NCBI RefSeq assembly: GCF_902809845.1
Contig: NZ_CADDWI010000008.1
Coordinates: 434,001 to 498,000 of the forward strand
Origin: Chelativorans sp. Marseille-P2723
Lineage (GTDB): Bacteria > Pseudomonadota > Alphaproteobacteria > Rhizobiales > Rhizobiaceae
Length of the DNA: 64,000 nucleotides
Reading direction: 5' to 3'
Shown: in pieces, positions 30,003-37,750 of the stretch
Position numbering within the stretch: position 1 is the first letter of the stretch
How the letters are laid out: every line of letters starts with the position of its first letter
The notes under the pieces: model-generated
The model's input: the letters and a program-made list of their open reading frames with translations, nothing else
Told to the model about the DNA's origin: nothing
Databases searched by the model: none
Program-made: the position numbers and the translations under genes

Positions 30003-30230
30003 ATGGTAACGAAAGACACGCTCTTCAAGCCAAAGGGCACGAGCGCCGAAACGAAAGCTGACGCGACGGACAGAGCTTTCCGTGCGATCGTGGAGGATGA
30101 AACGCGCAGGCGCGACGCTAAGACAGAGCGGCTTCGCCAAGCAAGACTGGAAAAGGAAGCGCAGGAAGCTGCTGAAGCGGCGGCCGAAAAGCCCAAGACC
30201 AAGGGGCGGAAGACAAAGGCCGCCGGCTGA
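30003..30230 (+). CDS. Small, highly charged helical protein
   Basis: A GGAGG site seven bases before ATG 30003 supports translation of this 75-residue protein. It is rich in Lys, Glu, Ala and Arg, predicted to be a continuous helix or coiled coil from about residue 22 to 62, with a basic C-terminal tail (KTKGRKTKAAG). No family is recognised, although similar small proteins are common in Mesorhizobium relatives. Low complexity makes homology hard to judge. Confidence 0.6.
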   Translation: MVTKDTLFKPKGTSAETKADATDRAFRAIVEDETRRRDAKTERLRQARLEKEAQEAAEAAAEKPKTKGRKTKAAG

Positions 30231-30500
30231 AGGCGCAGACAGCGCCTCCGTCAAACAGCCGGGAGCAAAGCTGCCGAACACTCATAGCGCCGAGGCGGGA
30301 CGATTTTCCAGTGTCGACGAACGCAAGAACCTGAGCAGATATGGCCCTGCGGCGGCAGCCACTTCGTGAGTGTGGCACGGCCGAGGAAAGGCTGATTGCG
30401 GCCTCTCGATCAGGACGTGGGGCACGTACATTACGTTTCTACCATTGGCATTGCGGAGGGTTGAGAGAGCGGCCATCGTACATACCTCCCGCACGTAAGA

Positions 30501-30839
30501 TTACCCCGCCCTTGGCGCGAAGAGGATGACCGCCGCGGCAACAAGAGCCAGCGACCCACCAGCCAGATCCCAGGCGTCCGGGCGATTGCCCTCCGCAGCC
30601 CATAGCCAGGCCAGTGAAGCGACGATGTAAATGCCGCCATAGGCCGCGTAGGCACGTCCCGCATAATCGCTTGGAGCGAGCGTCAACAACCAGGCGAAGG
30701 CCATCAGGAAGGATATGCCAGGAATAAGCCACCAGACCGACTGCCCGTTCCGCAGCCAGGCCCAGAAGGCAAAGCACCCGGCGATCTCGCAAAGAGCCGC
30801 GGCCGCGAAGATCACATAGCTGCCAAAGATCGAAGGCAT
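30501..30839 (-). CDS. YnfA-type (UPF0060) small membrane protein
   Basis: The 112-residue protein has four membrane helices, with the family marks [14 protein letters not shown] and [12 protein letters not shown]. It resembles the small drug-resistance transporters but belongs to the separate UPF0060 family; drug export has been suggested for E. coli-type homologues. I use ATG 30839 with AGGGGA upstream, rather than the longer frame from 30902. Flanking regions are noncoding, so it is a single-gene unit. Confidence 0.93.
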   Translation of the reverse strand: MPSIFGSYVIFAAAALCEIAGCFAFWAWLRNGQSVWWLIPGISFLMAFAWLLTLAPSDYAGRAYAAYGGIYIVASLAWLWAAEGNRPDAWDLAGGSLALVAAAVILFAPRAG

Positions 30840-31101
30840 TGCTGTCCCCTGTGACGGCGGGCTGCCGGTAACAGCCACGAGGCCCCCGCCATACCGCCTC
30901 AATTACAGGATGCCGCAAGCAGCCTCAACGCCAACGTTGAAGCCTACAAATCCCGTCATCGCCGAAGCCAACTCGCCTCATGCGTGCCAGGTTTGTGCAT
31001 TGCAGATACGGGTGCCAGTAGCGGTTTTCTTCAAGCCTTCTGCGCGCTAACCTATTTGGATAATGAAACGTTGATCCGGCCGAACCGGTCAAGAAATCCC
31101 G
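30840..31101. other. Noncoding stretch with no clear feature
   Basis: This stretch lies between ynfA and the small frame at 31102. A minus-strand frame covers it (30925-31512), but its translation has no family-like segments and it lies opposite a more protein-like plus-strand frame. I see nothing functional here. Confidence 0.4.
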
Positions 31102-31275
31102 ATGGACTGGGATCTTCCAGACAGCGTCTTTCGGGAAGCCTATAGTCCCGAAGTATCTTCGTCGGGGTTCGGGCACGGCAGCTTCGGCATGGATGACGTT
31201 ATGTTCTACTTCTATCCTTCGACCGCCTCGAAGGCTTTGCCTGATGAAGTCTGGTTTGATGACAGCTCGCGCTAG
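31102..31275 (+). CDS. Possible 57-residue protein or gene remnant
   Basis: An ATG at 31102 opens a 57-codon frame whose translation (MDWDLPDSVFREAYSP, then GFGHGSFGMDDVMFYFYP and DEVWFDDSSR at the end) looks protein-like, with acidic and aromatic residues and no low-complexity stretches. There is no strong ribosome site, only AAGAAA ten bases upstream. It may be a remnant of a larger gene or a genuine small protein. No family is recognised. Confidence 0.35.
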   Translation: MDWDLPDSVFREAYSPEVSSSGFGHGSFGMDDVMFYFYPSTASKALPDEVWFDDSSR

Positions 31276-31517
31276 TTCCCTTCCATATGAGTTGGCGTCA
31301 AAGCAGGCGGAGTGGACGCTGATCCGCTTCTGGAAATGACCTATTGCGATGTGGCTGACAGATGAAGTTGGCCGCGCGCTATGCTCGAATGCAAACCTGG
31401 AACGCCGCACATGCCGCGGCAGGTGTAGCATGCCGGCCGCACCGCTCGCGGCATGTCGGGCATATCGGAAGGCGAGAACTTGCAGGTACAGTTCGCGGGA
31501 AGCGGGGGGCAATGCCG

Positions 31518-32504
31518 CTACAGGAACTCCGCGCGCAACTCGTTCGCGCTCATAGGCGACAGGAGCCCCGGCGCAACGTCAAACACGGTATGCGCGCCAT
31601 AGCTTCCCATTGCATGCAGGCGATGGACGGCGCGGGCATAGGCGACCAGGACGCTGGCAGTGAACTCAGGATTGCTCTGGAGCTTGAGGCTGTACTCAAT
31701 GACCTGCGGGTTCTCCGGCGAGGTGTTGCCGCTGCGGATCACAAATCCACCATGCACCATCTGGCTATGGTCGCGCTCCAGTTCTTCTGCGGTGATGAAG
31801 TGCACCGTCGTGTCGTACTCGTCGAAATAGTGAGGCATTGTGATGATGGCATCCCGCACGCGCTCGGGATCTGTCCCTTCCTCCAGTACGACGAAACACT
31901 CACGCCGGTGCCTCTCCCGGGTGGCGAGCGCCGGTCGTGAACCGCTACGGACGCGGTCAACCGCCTCGTTGATCGGGCGGGTGTACTGCACGGCTCCCGC
32001 GACGCCCGGCAATCTTCGGATCGCCTCGGAATGGCCCTGGCTCAACCCATCACCCCAGAAGGTATAGGTGGCACCATCGGGTAGCAGGGCCTCGCCCAGG
32101 ACTCGGTTGATAGAGAACATGCCAGGATCCCATCCTGCCGAGATCAGGGCAGTCCGCTGGCCCGCTCGTGCGGGCGCATCTACCGCCGCGAAATATTCCG
32201 GAATGCGTGCATGCGTATCGAAGCTGTCGACCGTGTTGAACGAGGCTGCCAGTTCGGGCACCTGGCGGGGCAGATCCTCCTTGGAGCCGCCGCAAAGGAT
32301 GAGCACGTCGATGCGATCCTGGTGGGCGGCTAGCTCTGTCATGCCGTGGACGGCTGTCGTTGCGTAAAAAGGAGCAATGCGTTCGGGTGGCCGGCGAGTA
32401 TAAATACCCACGATCGTCATATCAGGGTTCTTTGGCACTGCCAGTTCGACCCCGCGGCCTAGATTGCCATAACCTACGATTCCAATGCGGATCTTTTCCG
32501 CCAT
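31518..32504 (-). CDS. ddh: meso-Diaminopimelate D-dehydrogenase
   Basis: The 328-residue enzyme has an N-terminal NADP-binding Rossmann fold (GIVGYGNLGRGVE, then IVGIYTRRPPE) and a catalytic domain with the DAP-binding segments SAGWDPGMFSINR and WGDGLSQGHSEAIRR. Ddh makes meso-diaminopimelate in one step from tetrahydrodipicolinate, or runs in reverse, and has D-amino-acid specificity. ATG 32504 follows AGGAG with seven-base spacing. It is a single-gene unit. Most Alphaproteobacteria use the DapL or succinylase routes, so Ddh may be an alternative or catabolic enzyme here. Confidence 0.93.
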   Translation of the reverse strand: MAEKIRIGIVGYGNLGRGVELAVPKNPDMTIVGIYTRRPPERIAPFYATTAVHGMTELAAHQDRIDVLILCGGSKEDLPRQVPELAASFNTVDSFDTHARIPEYFAAVDAPARAGQRTALISAGWDPGMFSINRVLGEALLPDGATYTFWGDGLSQGHSEAIRRLPGVAGAVQYTRPINEAVDRVRSGSRPALATRERHRRECFVVLEEGTDPERVRDAIITMPHYFDEYDTTVHFITAEELERDHSQMVHGGFVIRSGNTSPENPQVIEYSLKLQSNPEFTASVLVAYARAVHRLHAMGSYGAHTVFDVAPGLLSPMSANELRAEFL

Positions 32505-33012
32505 TACGCAACTCCTGCAACGGGATTCGACTTGCCGGCAGACATAACAAATGTGCGCGCGAAGTCCATCGGGGCCAATCCGGTAGCAGGAGTACCGATC
32601 CTGCCATCTCCTCAATTAGCTCCCGACCACGAAGTCGAGCAGAGACGAGGCTATTAAAACTCTGGCTGGCTCCGTCAGCGCGCCAGCCTAAAAGGTCAAG
32701 GAGTCAGGGCTCATTCGCCATCTGCCCCACGCGGAGTGGACGGTTTGTTGCTCACCAAGGATCGCGATGATGACCCGAACTGGAAGAAGAACTAAGAAGA
32801 CACGCTCCCGTGGTGTTAATCATCGGAAGGTTTCTTCTAATGCAAATTCGTCGAAGTCGTGGATGGACCAGCGCTCCGCAGCAGAGCAAAGGTGCTGCAC
32901 GGGCACTGGAAAGCGATGACGTTCATGGGGCGTTGCGTCGGTTGCGTCCTCGTCGCGTCGAGGCGCACGGCTTGCAGATGGGCCGATCCACTGCGAGGAA
33001 CAGGGCTGATCC
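32505..33012. other. 508-bp region without a recognisable gene
   Basis: The region upstream of ddh must hold its promoter. A short plus-strand frame without a start codon, ending at 32794, reads DGLLLTKDRDDDPNWKKN before a stop and looks like the tail of a lost gene, but it cannot be extended upstream past a TAA. I found no other feature. Confidence 0.4.
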
Positions 33013-33246
33013 TCAGGTACGATCCCGCAGCCCTTCTACGCCTTCCTGGCTGGCGCAATGCGCGCAGCAGAAGATGGTCCCGTCCTTTTCGACCCCGTGT
33101 CCGATCACCCGGCAGCCGCAATGCGCACATTGAGGCGCCATCATATGAATCGCGCACTCGAAGCTGTCAAAGACGCGGCGCTCACCGCCCATTTCAACGG
33201 TGAATGCCTTGTCATACTCGTTGCCGCACATTTCACATCGGGCCAT
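33013..33246 (-). CDS. Small cysteine-rich zinc-ribbon/metallothionein-like protein
   Basis: The 77-residue protein carries nine cysteines: Cys4/Cys7, Cys31, Cys40/Cys43/Cys45 and a FCCAHC cluster near residue 60, with His residues between. The pattern suggests one or two zinc sites, as in proteins often labelled prokaryotic metallothionein. AAAGGAGGACC upstream of ATG 33246 is a strong ribosome site. Its role could be zinc binding or metal-linked regulation. The neighbours are an unknown small protein and ddh, which give no further hint. Confidence 0.72.
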   Translation of the reverse strand: MARCEMCGNEYDKAFTVEMGGERRVFDSFECAIHMMAPQCAHCGCRVIGHGVEKDGTIFCCAHCASQEGVEGLRDRT

Positions 33247-33368
33247 GGCCGGGTCCTCCTTTTCCGGAGGCCCAACCGCTCATCTGCCTGCATGTTCCAG
33301 CGCGGTGGCCTTGTGGCTCGATAGCTCAGGATGAGCGCTTCCCGAACCCGGATTTTCACGACGCTGAA

Positions 33369-33656
33369 CTAAAGGGAAAGGGCCCGGCGCTCGATCTTGA
33401 TCTGTCCGTCGACAACGGCTGCCCTGAACACAAAACGCTCGTCGTCCCGGTGCAGCTTCACTGCGATGACCCCTTCTTCCCCATCAGTGACTTCCGCGAA
33501 TGTGATCACCCCCGCTTCCATCAACTCGGCAAAATCGTCCTCGATCTTGCGGTCGAATGCCTTCCTCGGATCAGGTTCGTACATGGTCTCCATGAGCCGC
33601 GTACGAACCATCCACTTCAGAATGGCCAGCGCCTCGCTGTTGTTAAATTTTATCAC
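33369..33656 (-). CDS. Small protein of unknown function
   Basis: The 95-residue protein starts at GTG 33656 with AAGGAAA about eight bases upstream. It is acidic, mixed helix and strand, with LAILKWMVRTRLMETMYEPDP near the N-terminus and a C-terminal strand pair (DERFVFRAAVVDGQIKIERRA). No family or motif is recognised. It lies between the zinc-ribbon protein gene and tRNA-Lys and is read in the same direction as both. Confidence 0.6.
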   Translation of the reverse strand: MIKFNNSEALAILKWMVRTRLMETMYEPDPRKAFDRKIEDDFAELMEAGVITFAEVTDGEEGVIAVKLHRDDERFVFRAAVVDGQIKIERRALSL

Positions 33657-33875
33657 CCCAGTATTTCCTTTTCTTTTGTCTGGCAGCCTTCATGCTTTCC
33701 AGCAGTGGTTTCAAGCTTCATCCTGCATCGCGTTGGATCGGCGAGAATAGCTTTAAAGAACGGCCTTCCTTATGGATCAGCAGGCAGGCGCATGCCTTGC
33801 CTTTCATCATCCCAAGAGTCCCCGCGGACCAGGGTTACGCTAGAATTTGCCCGGAATAGGGAAACTCAGGCTCTT

Positions 33876-33951
<76 letters not shown>

Positions 33952-34439
33952 GGCCAAGCGGCAGGACTGCATTTGCGGTCTACCGGTATGCCCACCAGGC
34001 AAGCCTGACGAGTTGGCGCTCCTTAACCTGTTTGAGCCGGGCATGCAACCCCGTCCTGAACGGTCCTCAATCAGCTACAAATCTACCCTCTTGCAACTGT
34101 CGCTGCCATATGGGGTTGCTAGGTGGAAGTTTCAAAGGCTGGCGTATCTGGCAGCACCTCGTGTCTTGAAGGATGCGTGCGAAGGAGCCTTGGCCGTCAG
34201 GCGGGAGCGCGGTACGGCGTTGGTGTGTCGAGCGCGATCTGCTGGTTGCACGCGCGACGATTCGCGAACCGGGCGTCGACGGCCGGGCGGCGGCGTACGT
34301 CGCGGCTCGATGGCTTTGCGGGCTTCATCGTTGGATCCGCGGCAGGAATGGCGGCAAAGCGGTGCTTCTGTAGCAATGAAGCGGTTCGCAAGTTCTCAGA
34401 CGCATGATAGTCAAGGCACTCTAGACGGTTGCCGCCGTG
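33952..34439. other. 488-bp region without a recognisable gene
   Basis: The region runs from the tRNA to the Lrp gene. Several overlapping frames on both strands exist but are rich in Arg, Gly and Ser with no family-like segments and no ribosome site. It holds the tRNA promoter; nothing else could be supported. Confidence 0.4.
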
Positions 34440-34910
34440 TCAGCGTAACGGAAACAGCTCCGACCGCTTTACCTGTCCTAGCGCGAAGCTGGTCTCGATC
34501 GAGGCAACATTGTCGAGCCGGGTGAGCTTGTCCTTGATGAAGCGCTCGTATTCTTCCAGATCCGCAGCAACTATGCGCATCAGGTAATCGCGCTGGCCGG
34601 TCATCAGATAGCAATCAAGGACCTCCGGCCAACGGGAGACCGCTGCTTCGAACCGATCGAGGTCTTCTTCCCGCTGGCGTTCCAGCTTGATTGAGGCGAA
34701 GGCGCTGATGGGCAGACCGACCTTCTTCTGGTCGATAATCGCGGCATAGCCTTTAATGATGCTCGCCTTTTCCATCAGCCTTACACGCCGCGCGCAGGGG
34801 GAGGGGGAAAGGCCAACCTTCTCCGCAAGCTCGCCGATCGAGATCTTACCGTCTTCCTGCAATGCCCGCAGGATCTTCCGATCAATGGCGTCAAGTTTTG
34901 GAGTTGGCAC
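34440..34910 (-). CDS. Lrp/AsnC-family transcriptional regulator
   Basis: The 156-residue protein has the N-terminal AsnC helix-turn-helix (DAIDRKILRALQEDGKISI, then LAEKVGLSPSPCARRVRLME) and the C-terminal RAM ligand-binding domain (VLDCYLMTGQRDYLMRIVA). Lrp proteins sense amino acids or related acids. It is divergent from an AceE-like dehydrogenase across 123 bp that contain a perfect inverted repeat. This arrangement resembles MdeR, the Lrp-type regulator of methionine catabolism in Pseudomonas, beside MdeB; that parallel is an inference. Confidence 0.92.
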   Translation of the reverse strand: MPTPKLDAIDRKILRALQEDGKISIGELAEKVGLSPSPCARRVRLMEKASIIKGYAAIIDQKKVGLPISAFASIKLERQREEDLDRFEAAVSRWPEVLDCYLMTGQRDYLMRIVAADLEEYERFIKDKLTRLDNVASIETSFALGQVKRSELFPLR

Positions 34911-34934
34911 GGTTTACCCAATTCTAGTTCGTAG

Positions 34935-34953
34935 ATTAGCTGATCAAGCTAAT
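34935..34953. promoter_or_regulatory. Candidate Lrp-type operator
   Basis: ATTAGCT and AGCTAAT form a perfect 7-bp inverted repeat around the five bases GATCA. It lies in the 123-bp divergent region between the Lrp gene and the E1 gene, 25 bp from the regulator start. AT-rich sequence surrounds it, and the size agrees with an Lrp-type box. Confidence 0.6.
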
Positions 34954-35033
34954 ATAAGGCCGAGATATAGGCAAGATTGGTCTGAATAGCCTCAGTTTCT
35001 GACGTACTCTGTTTTCGAAATGGGAGTACCGCT

Positions 35034-37421
35034 ATGACTGACCTGAAGATGCTGGCCGAGCTGGAGCGTAAGGTGCTGTGGCTGGCCACATGGATGATCC
35101 ACAACGCGAACCATTTGCGCGATAACGGCGACGGGCTAAAGGTTGGTGGTCATCAAGCCTCATCTGCTTCGCTCGCAACCATCATGACCGCGCTCTATTT
35201 CCACGCGCTCAGGCCCGAGGACCGGGTCGCAGTCAAACCCCATGCGAGCCCGATCTTCCACGCTATCCAGTATCTCTTCGGCAATCAGAGCCGCGAAAAA
35301 ATGGAGAACTTTCGCGGCTACCAAGGGGTCCAATCCTATCCTTCGCGGACCAAGGACGTCGACGATGTCGACTTTTCGACCGGCTCGGTCGGGCTCGGCG
35401 TCGCGCAGACCTTATTCTCCTCATTGGTTCAGGACTATGTGAAGGCGAAGGGGTGGAAGACCGGCATGCCCGAGGGCAAGATGGTCGCGCTTGTCGGCGA
35501 TGCCGAGATGGACGAGGGCAACATCTTCGAGGCGCTGCTGGAAGGCTGGAAGCATGGTCTTCGCAACACCTGGTGGGTGGTGGACTACAACCGCCAGAGC
35601 CTCGATGCCATCGTGCGCGAGGGGCTGTGGGCGCGCTTCGAGGCGATCTTCCGCAACTTCGGCTGGGATGTCGTTGTGCTCAAGCATGGCAAGCTGCAGC
35701 AGGCGGCCTTTGCCGAGCCTGGTGGCGAAGCGCTACGCGAATGGATCGATGCTTGCCCAAACCAACTCTATTCAGCGTTGACCTTCCAGGGTGGGGCGGC
35801 CTGGCGCGAGCGTCTGATGAACGAGATTGGTGATCAGGGTGATGTGACACGTCTCCTCGAATCACGCAGCGACGAAGAACTCGCCGCGCTTATGGGCAAT
35901 CTCGGCGGCCACGATCTTCCCTCGCTTCTGGAGGCCTTTGAGGCTGCACGCCAGCATGACCGTCCCGTGTGCTTTATTGCCTACACGATCAAGGGTTTCG
36001 GCCTGCCGCTCGCGGGGCATAAGGACAACCATTCCGGGCTCCTTGCTCCAGCCCAGATCGACACGCTGCGCAAGAACATGAACATACGCGATGGCCACGA
36101 ATGGGATAAATTCGAAGGGCTGGCCGTTCCGGACGACGCGCTAACCGCGTTCCTCAAATCGGTGCCGTTCGCCGCGAAGGGCCGCCGCCGCTACACCGCC
36201 GACGCCATTCCCGTGCCAGACAAGCTGGAATTTGGCGCACGGCCCTCCATGTCTACGCAGCAGGGTTTTGGCCTCGTCATGCACGAGATCGCAAGGTCTG
36301 ATAACAAGCTTGCCGAACGCATCGTCACCACTTCGCCGGACGTCACCGTCTCGACCAATCTGGGCGCTTGGGTCAACCGGCGAGGCCTGTTCTCCAAGGA
36401 GACGACGGCAGACATCTTCAAGGCCGAGCGGATCCCTTCGACCTACAACTGGTCGTTCTCGCCCGAGGGCCAGCACATGGAGCTTGGCATTGCCGAGATG
36501 AACCTCTTCATCATGCTTTCGGCGCTCGGCTTGTCGCACTCGATCTTCGGCGAACGCCTCCTGCCTGTCGGTACGCTCTACGATCCGTTCATCGAGCGGG
36601 GTCTCGATGCGCTCAACTACGCCTGCTACCAAGATGCCCGCTTCATGCTGGTCGCTACGCCGTCCGGCGTGACGCTTGCGCCGGAAGGCGGCGCGCACCA
36701 GTCGATCGCAACCCCGCTGATCGGCATGGCACAGGACGGTCTCGCCAGCTTTGAGCCAGCCTTCGTTGATGAGCTTTCAGTGATGATGCGCTGGGCATTC
36801 GAATACATGCAGCGGTCGGGCGAGGCGGAGCCTGACAAGCTTTCCTGGCTGCGCGATGCGACCGGCGGCTCGGTGTATCTGCGTCTTTCGACCCGCACCA
36901 TCGAGCAGGTGAAGCGCGAGATCACGCCGCAGCTCGAACGGGATATCATTAATGGTGGTTACTGGATGCGAAAGCCCGGTCCAAATGCGCAGGTCATCGT
37001 TGCCTATACTGGCGCGGTTGCCCCAGAGGCGATCGAGGCCGTGGGGATGATGGCTGAGGACCGACGCGATGTCGGGCTTCTTGCGATCACTTCCGCTGAC
37101 CGGCTCAATGCCGGATGGACGGCGGCGCAACGTGCGCGCGAGGGCGGCCTTGTACACGCCTCAAGTCATATCGAGCGTCTGCTTGCCGAGATTCCGTCGC
37201 ATTGCGGTATTGTCACGGTGATTGACGGTCATCCCGCGACGCTCGCTTGGCTTGGTTCCGTCTACGGTCATCGCACGCGTTCGCTCGGTATCGAGCATTT
37301 CGGGCAGACTGGCTCGATTGCCGACCTCTACCGCCACTACGGCATCGACGCGCGAGGCATCATCCAGGCCACCGAAGCACTAACGCCTGGCAAGCCCATC
37401 CGGAATTTGCGGGTCGTGTAG
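35034..37421 (+). CDS. Homodimeric 2-oxo-acid dehydrogenase E1 (AceE-like, possibly 2-oxobutyrate-specific)
   Basis: The 795-residue thiamine-diphosphate enzyme matches the AceE/transketolase-like E1 group: a cofactor segment GDAEMDEGN (about residue 155-163), NWSFSPEGQHMELGIAEMNL and a later PVGTLYDPFIERGLDALNYA. It is shorter than AceE of about 890 residues. ATG 35034 is directly downstream of the candidate Lrp operator. In Pseudomonas the similar MdeB acts on 2-oxobutyrate made from methionine. No methionine gamma-lyase gene or E2/E3 genes are adjacent, so the substrate is a guess. A hairpin follows the stop. Confidence 0.82.
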   Translation: MTDLKMLAELERKVLWLATWMIHNANHLRDNGDGLKVGGHQASSASLATIMTALYFHALRPEDRVAVKPHASPIFHAIQYLFGNQSREKMENFRGYQGVQSYPSRTKDVDDVDFSTGSVGLGVAQTLFSSLVQDYVKAKGWKTGMPEGKMVALVGDAEMDEGNIFEALLEGWKHGLRNTWWVVDYNRQSLDAIVREGLWARFEAIFRNFGWDVVVLKHGKLQQAAFAEPGGEALREWIDACPNQLYSALTFQGGAAWRERLMNEIGDQGDVTRLLESRSDEELAALMGNLGGHDLPSLLEAFEAARQHDRPVCFIAYTIKGFGLPLAGHKDNHSGLLAPAQIDTLRKNMNIRDGHEWDKFEGLAVPDDALTAFLKSVPFAAKGRRRYTADAIPVPDKLEFGARPSMSTQQGFGLVMHEIARSDNKLAERIVTTSPDVTVSTNLGAWVNRRGLFSKETTADIFKAERIPSTYNWSFSPEGQHMELGIAEMNLFIMLSALGLSHSIFGERLLPVGTLYDPFIERGLDALNYACYQDARFMLVATPSGVTLAPEGGAHQSIATPLIGMAQDGLASFEPAFVDELSVMMRWAFEYMQRSGEAEPDKLSWLRDATGGSVYLRLSTRTIEQVKREITPQLERDIINGGYWMRKPGPNAQVIVAYTGAVAPEAIEAVGMMAEDRRDVGLLAITSADRLNAGWTAAQRAREGGLVHASSHIERLLAEIPSHCGIVTVIDGHPATLAWLGSVYGHRTRSLGIEHFGQTGSIADLYRHYGIDARGIIQATEALTPGKPIRNLRVV

Positions 37422-37439
37422 AGGTTGTTTCGGCATCAC

Positions 37440-37471
37440 GCTTGCAGGCCGCAGTAACGCGGCCCGCAAGC
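37440..37471 (+). terminator. Hairpin after the E1 gene
   Basis: CTTGC and GGCCGC pair with GCGGCC and GCAAG around the six-base loop AGTAAC, with one mismatch. This GC-rich stem 20 bp after the E1 stop could end its transcript. The U-tract is missing, so the call is moderate. Confidence 0.45.
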
Positions 37472-37690
37472 TGATGAAATCCATCTGCGCAGCAACGTGT
37501 TAGCCGGCTTCAGCAACACGCCCGGGGAACCCATCACGTTGTGAAGGCGAGCATAGTTTGTCCCAAACATTTCACTAAAACATTGAAAACATTAGATATA
37601 TGTTGGAAACCGGCAATGCGGTTTGTCCGCAATGGCAGCTTGGCGATGTCCCAAAGTCGGGTGTTTTGAGCGGCGGGGAGGGAAGTGGCC

Positions 37691-37723
37691 AAAAAGAAAG
37701 CGCCCCGGCATTGCCGAGGCGCT
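37691..37723 (-). terminator. Rho-independent terminator of the transposition operon
   Basis: On the minus strand AGCGCC pairs with GGCGCT, with an inner CGGCA/TGCCG stem. It is followed by TTCTTTTT. It lies 28 bp after the tniQ stop and is the clearest intrinsic terminator in the window. Confidence 0.8.
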
Positions 37724-37750
37724 GAATTGATATCCCGTATATAGGAAGAC

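Noticed and set aside
30925-31512. 195-codon minus-strand frame upstream of ynfA
   Set aside because: It has no recognised segment and overlaps a more protein-like plus-strand frame; judged spurious.
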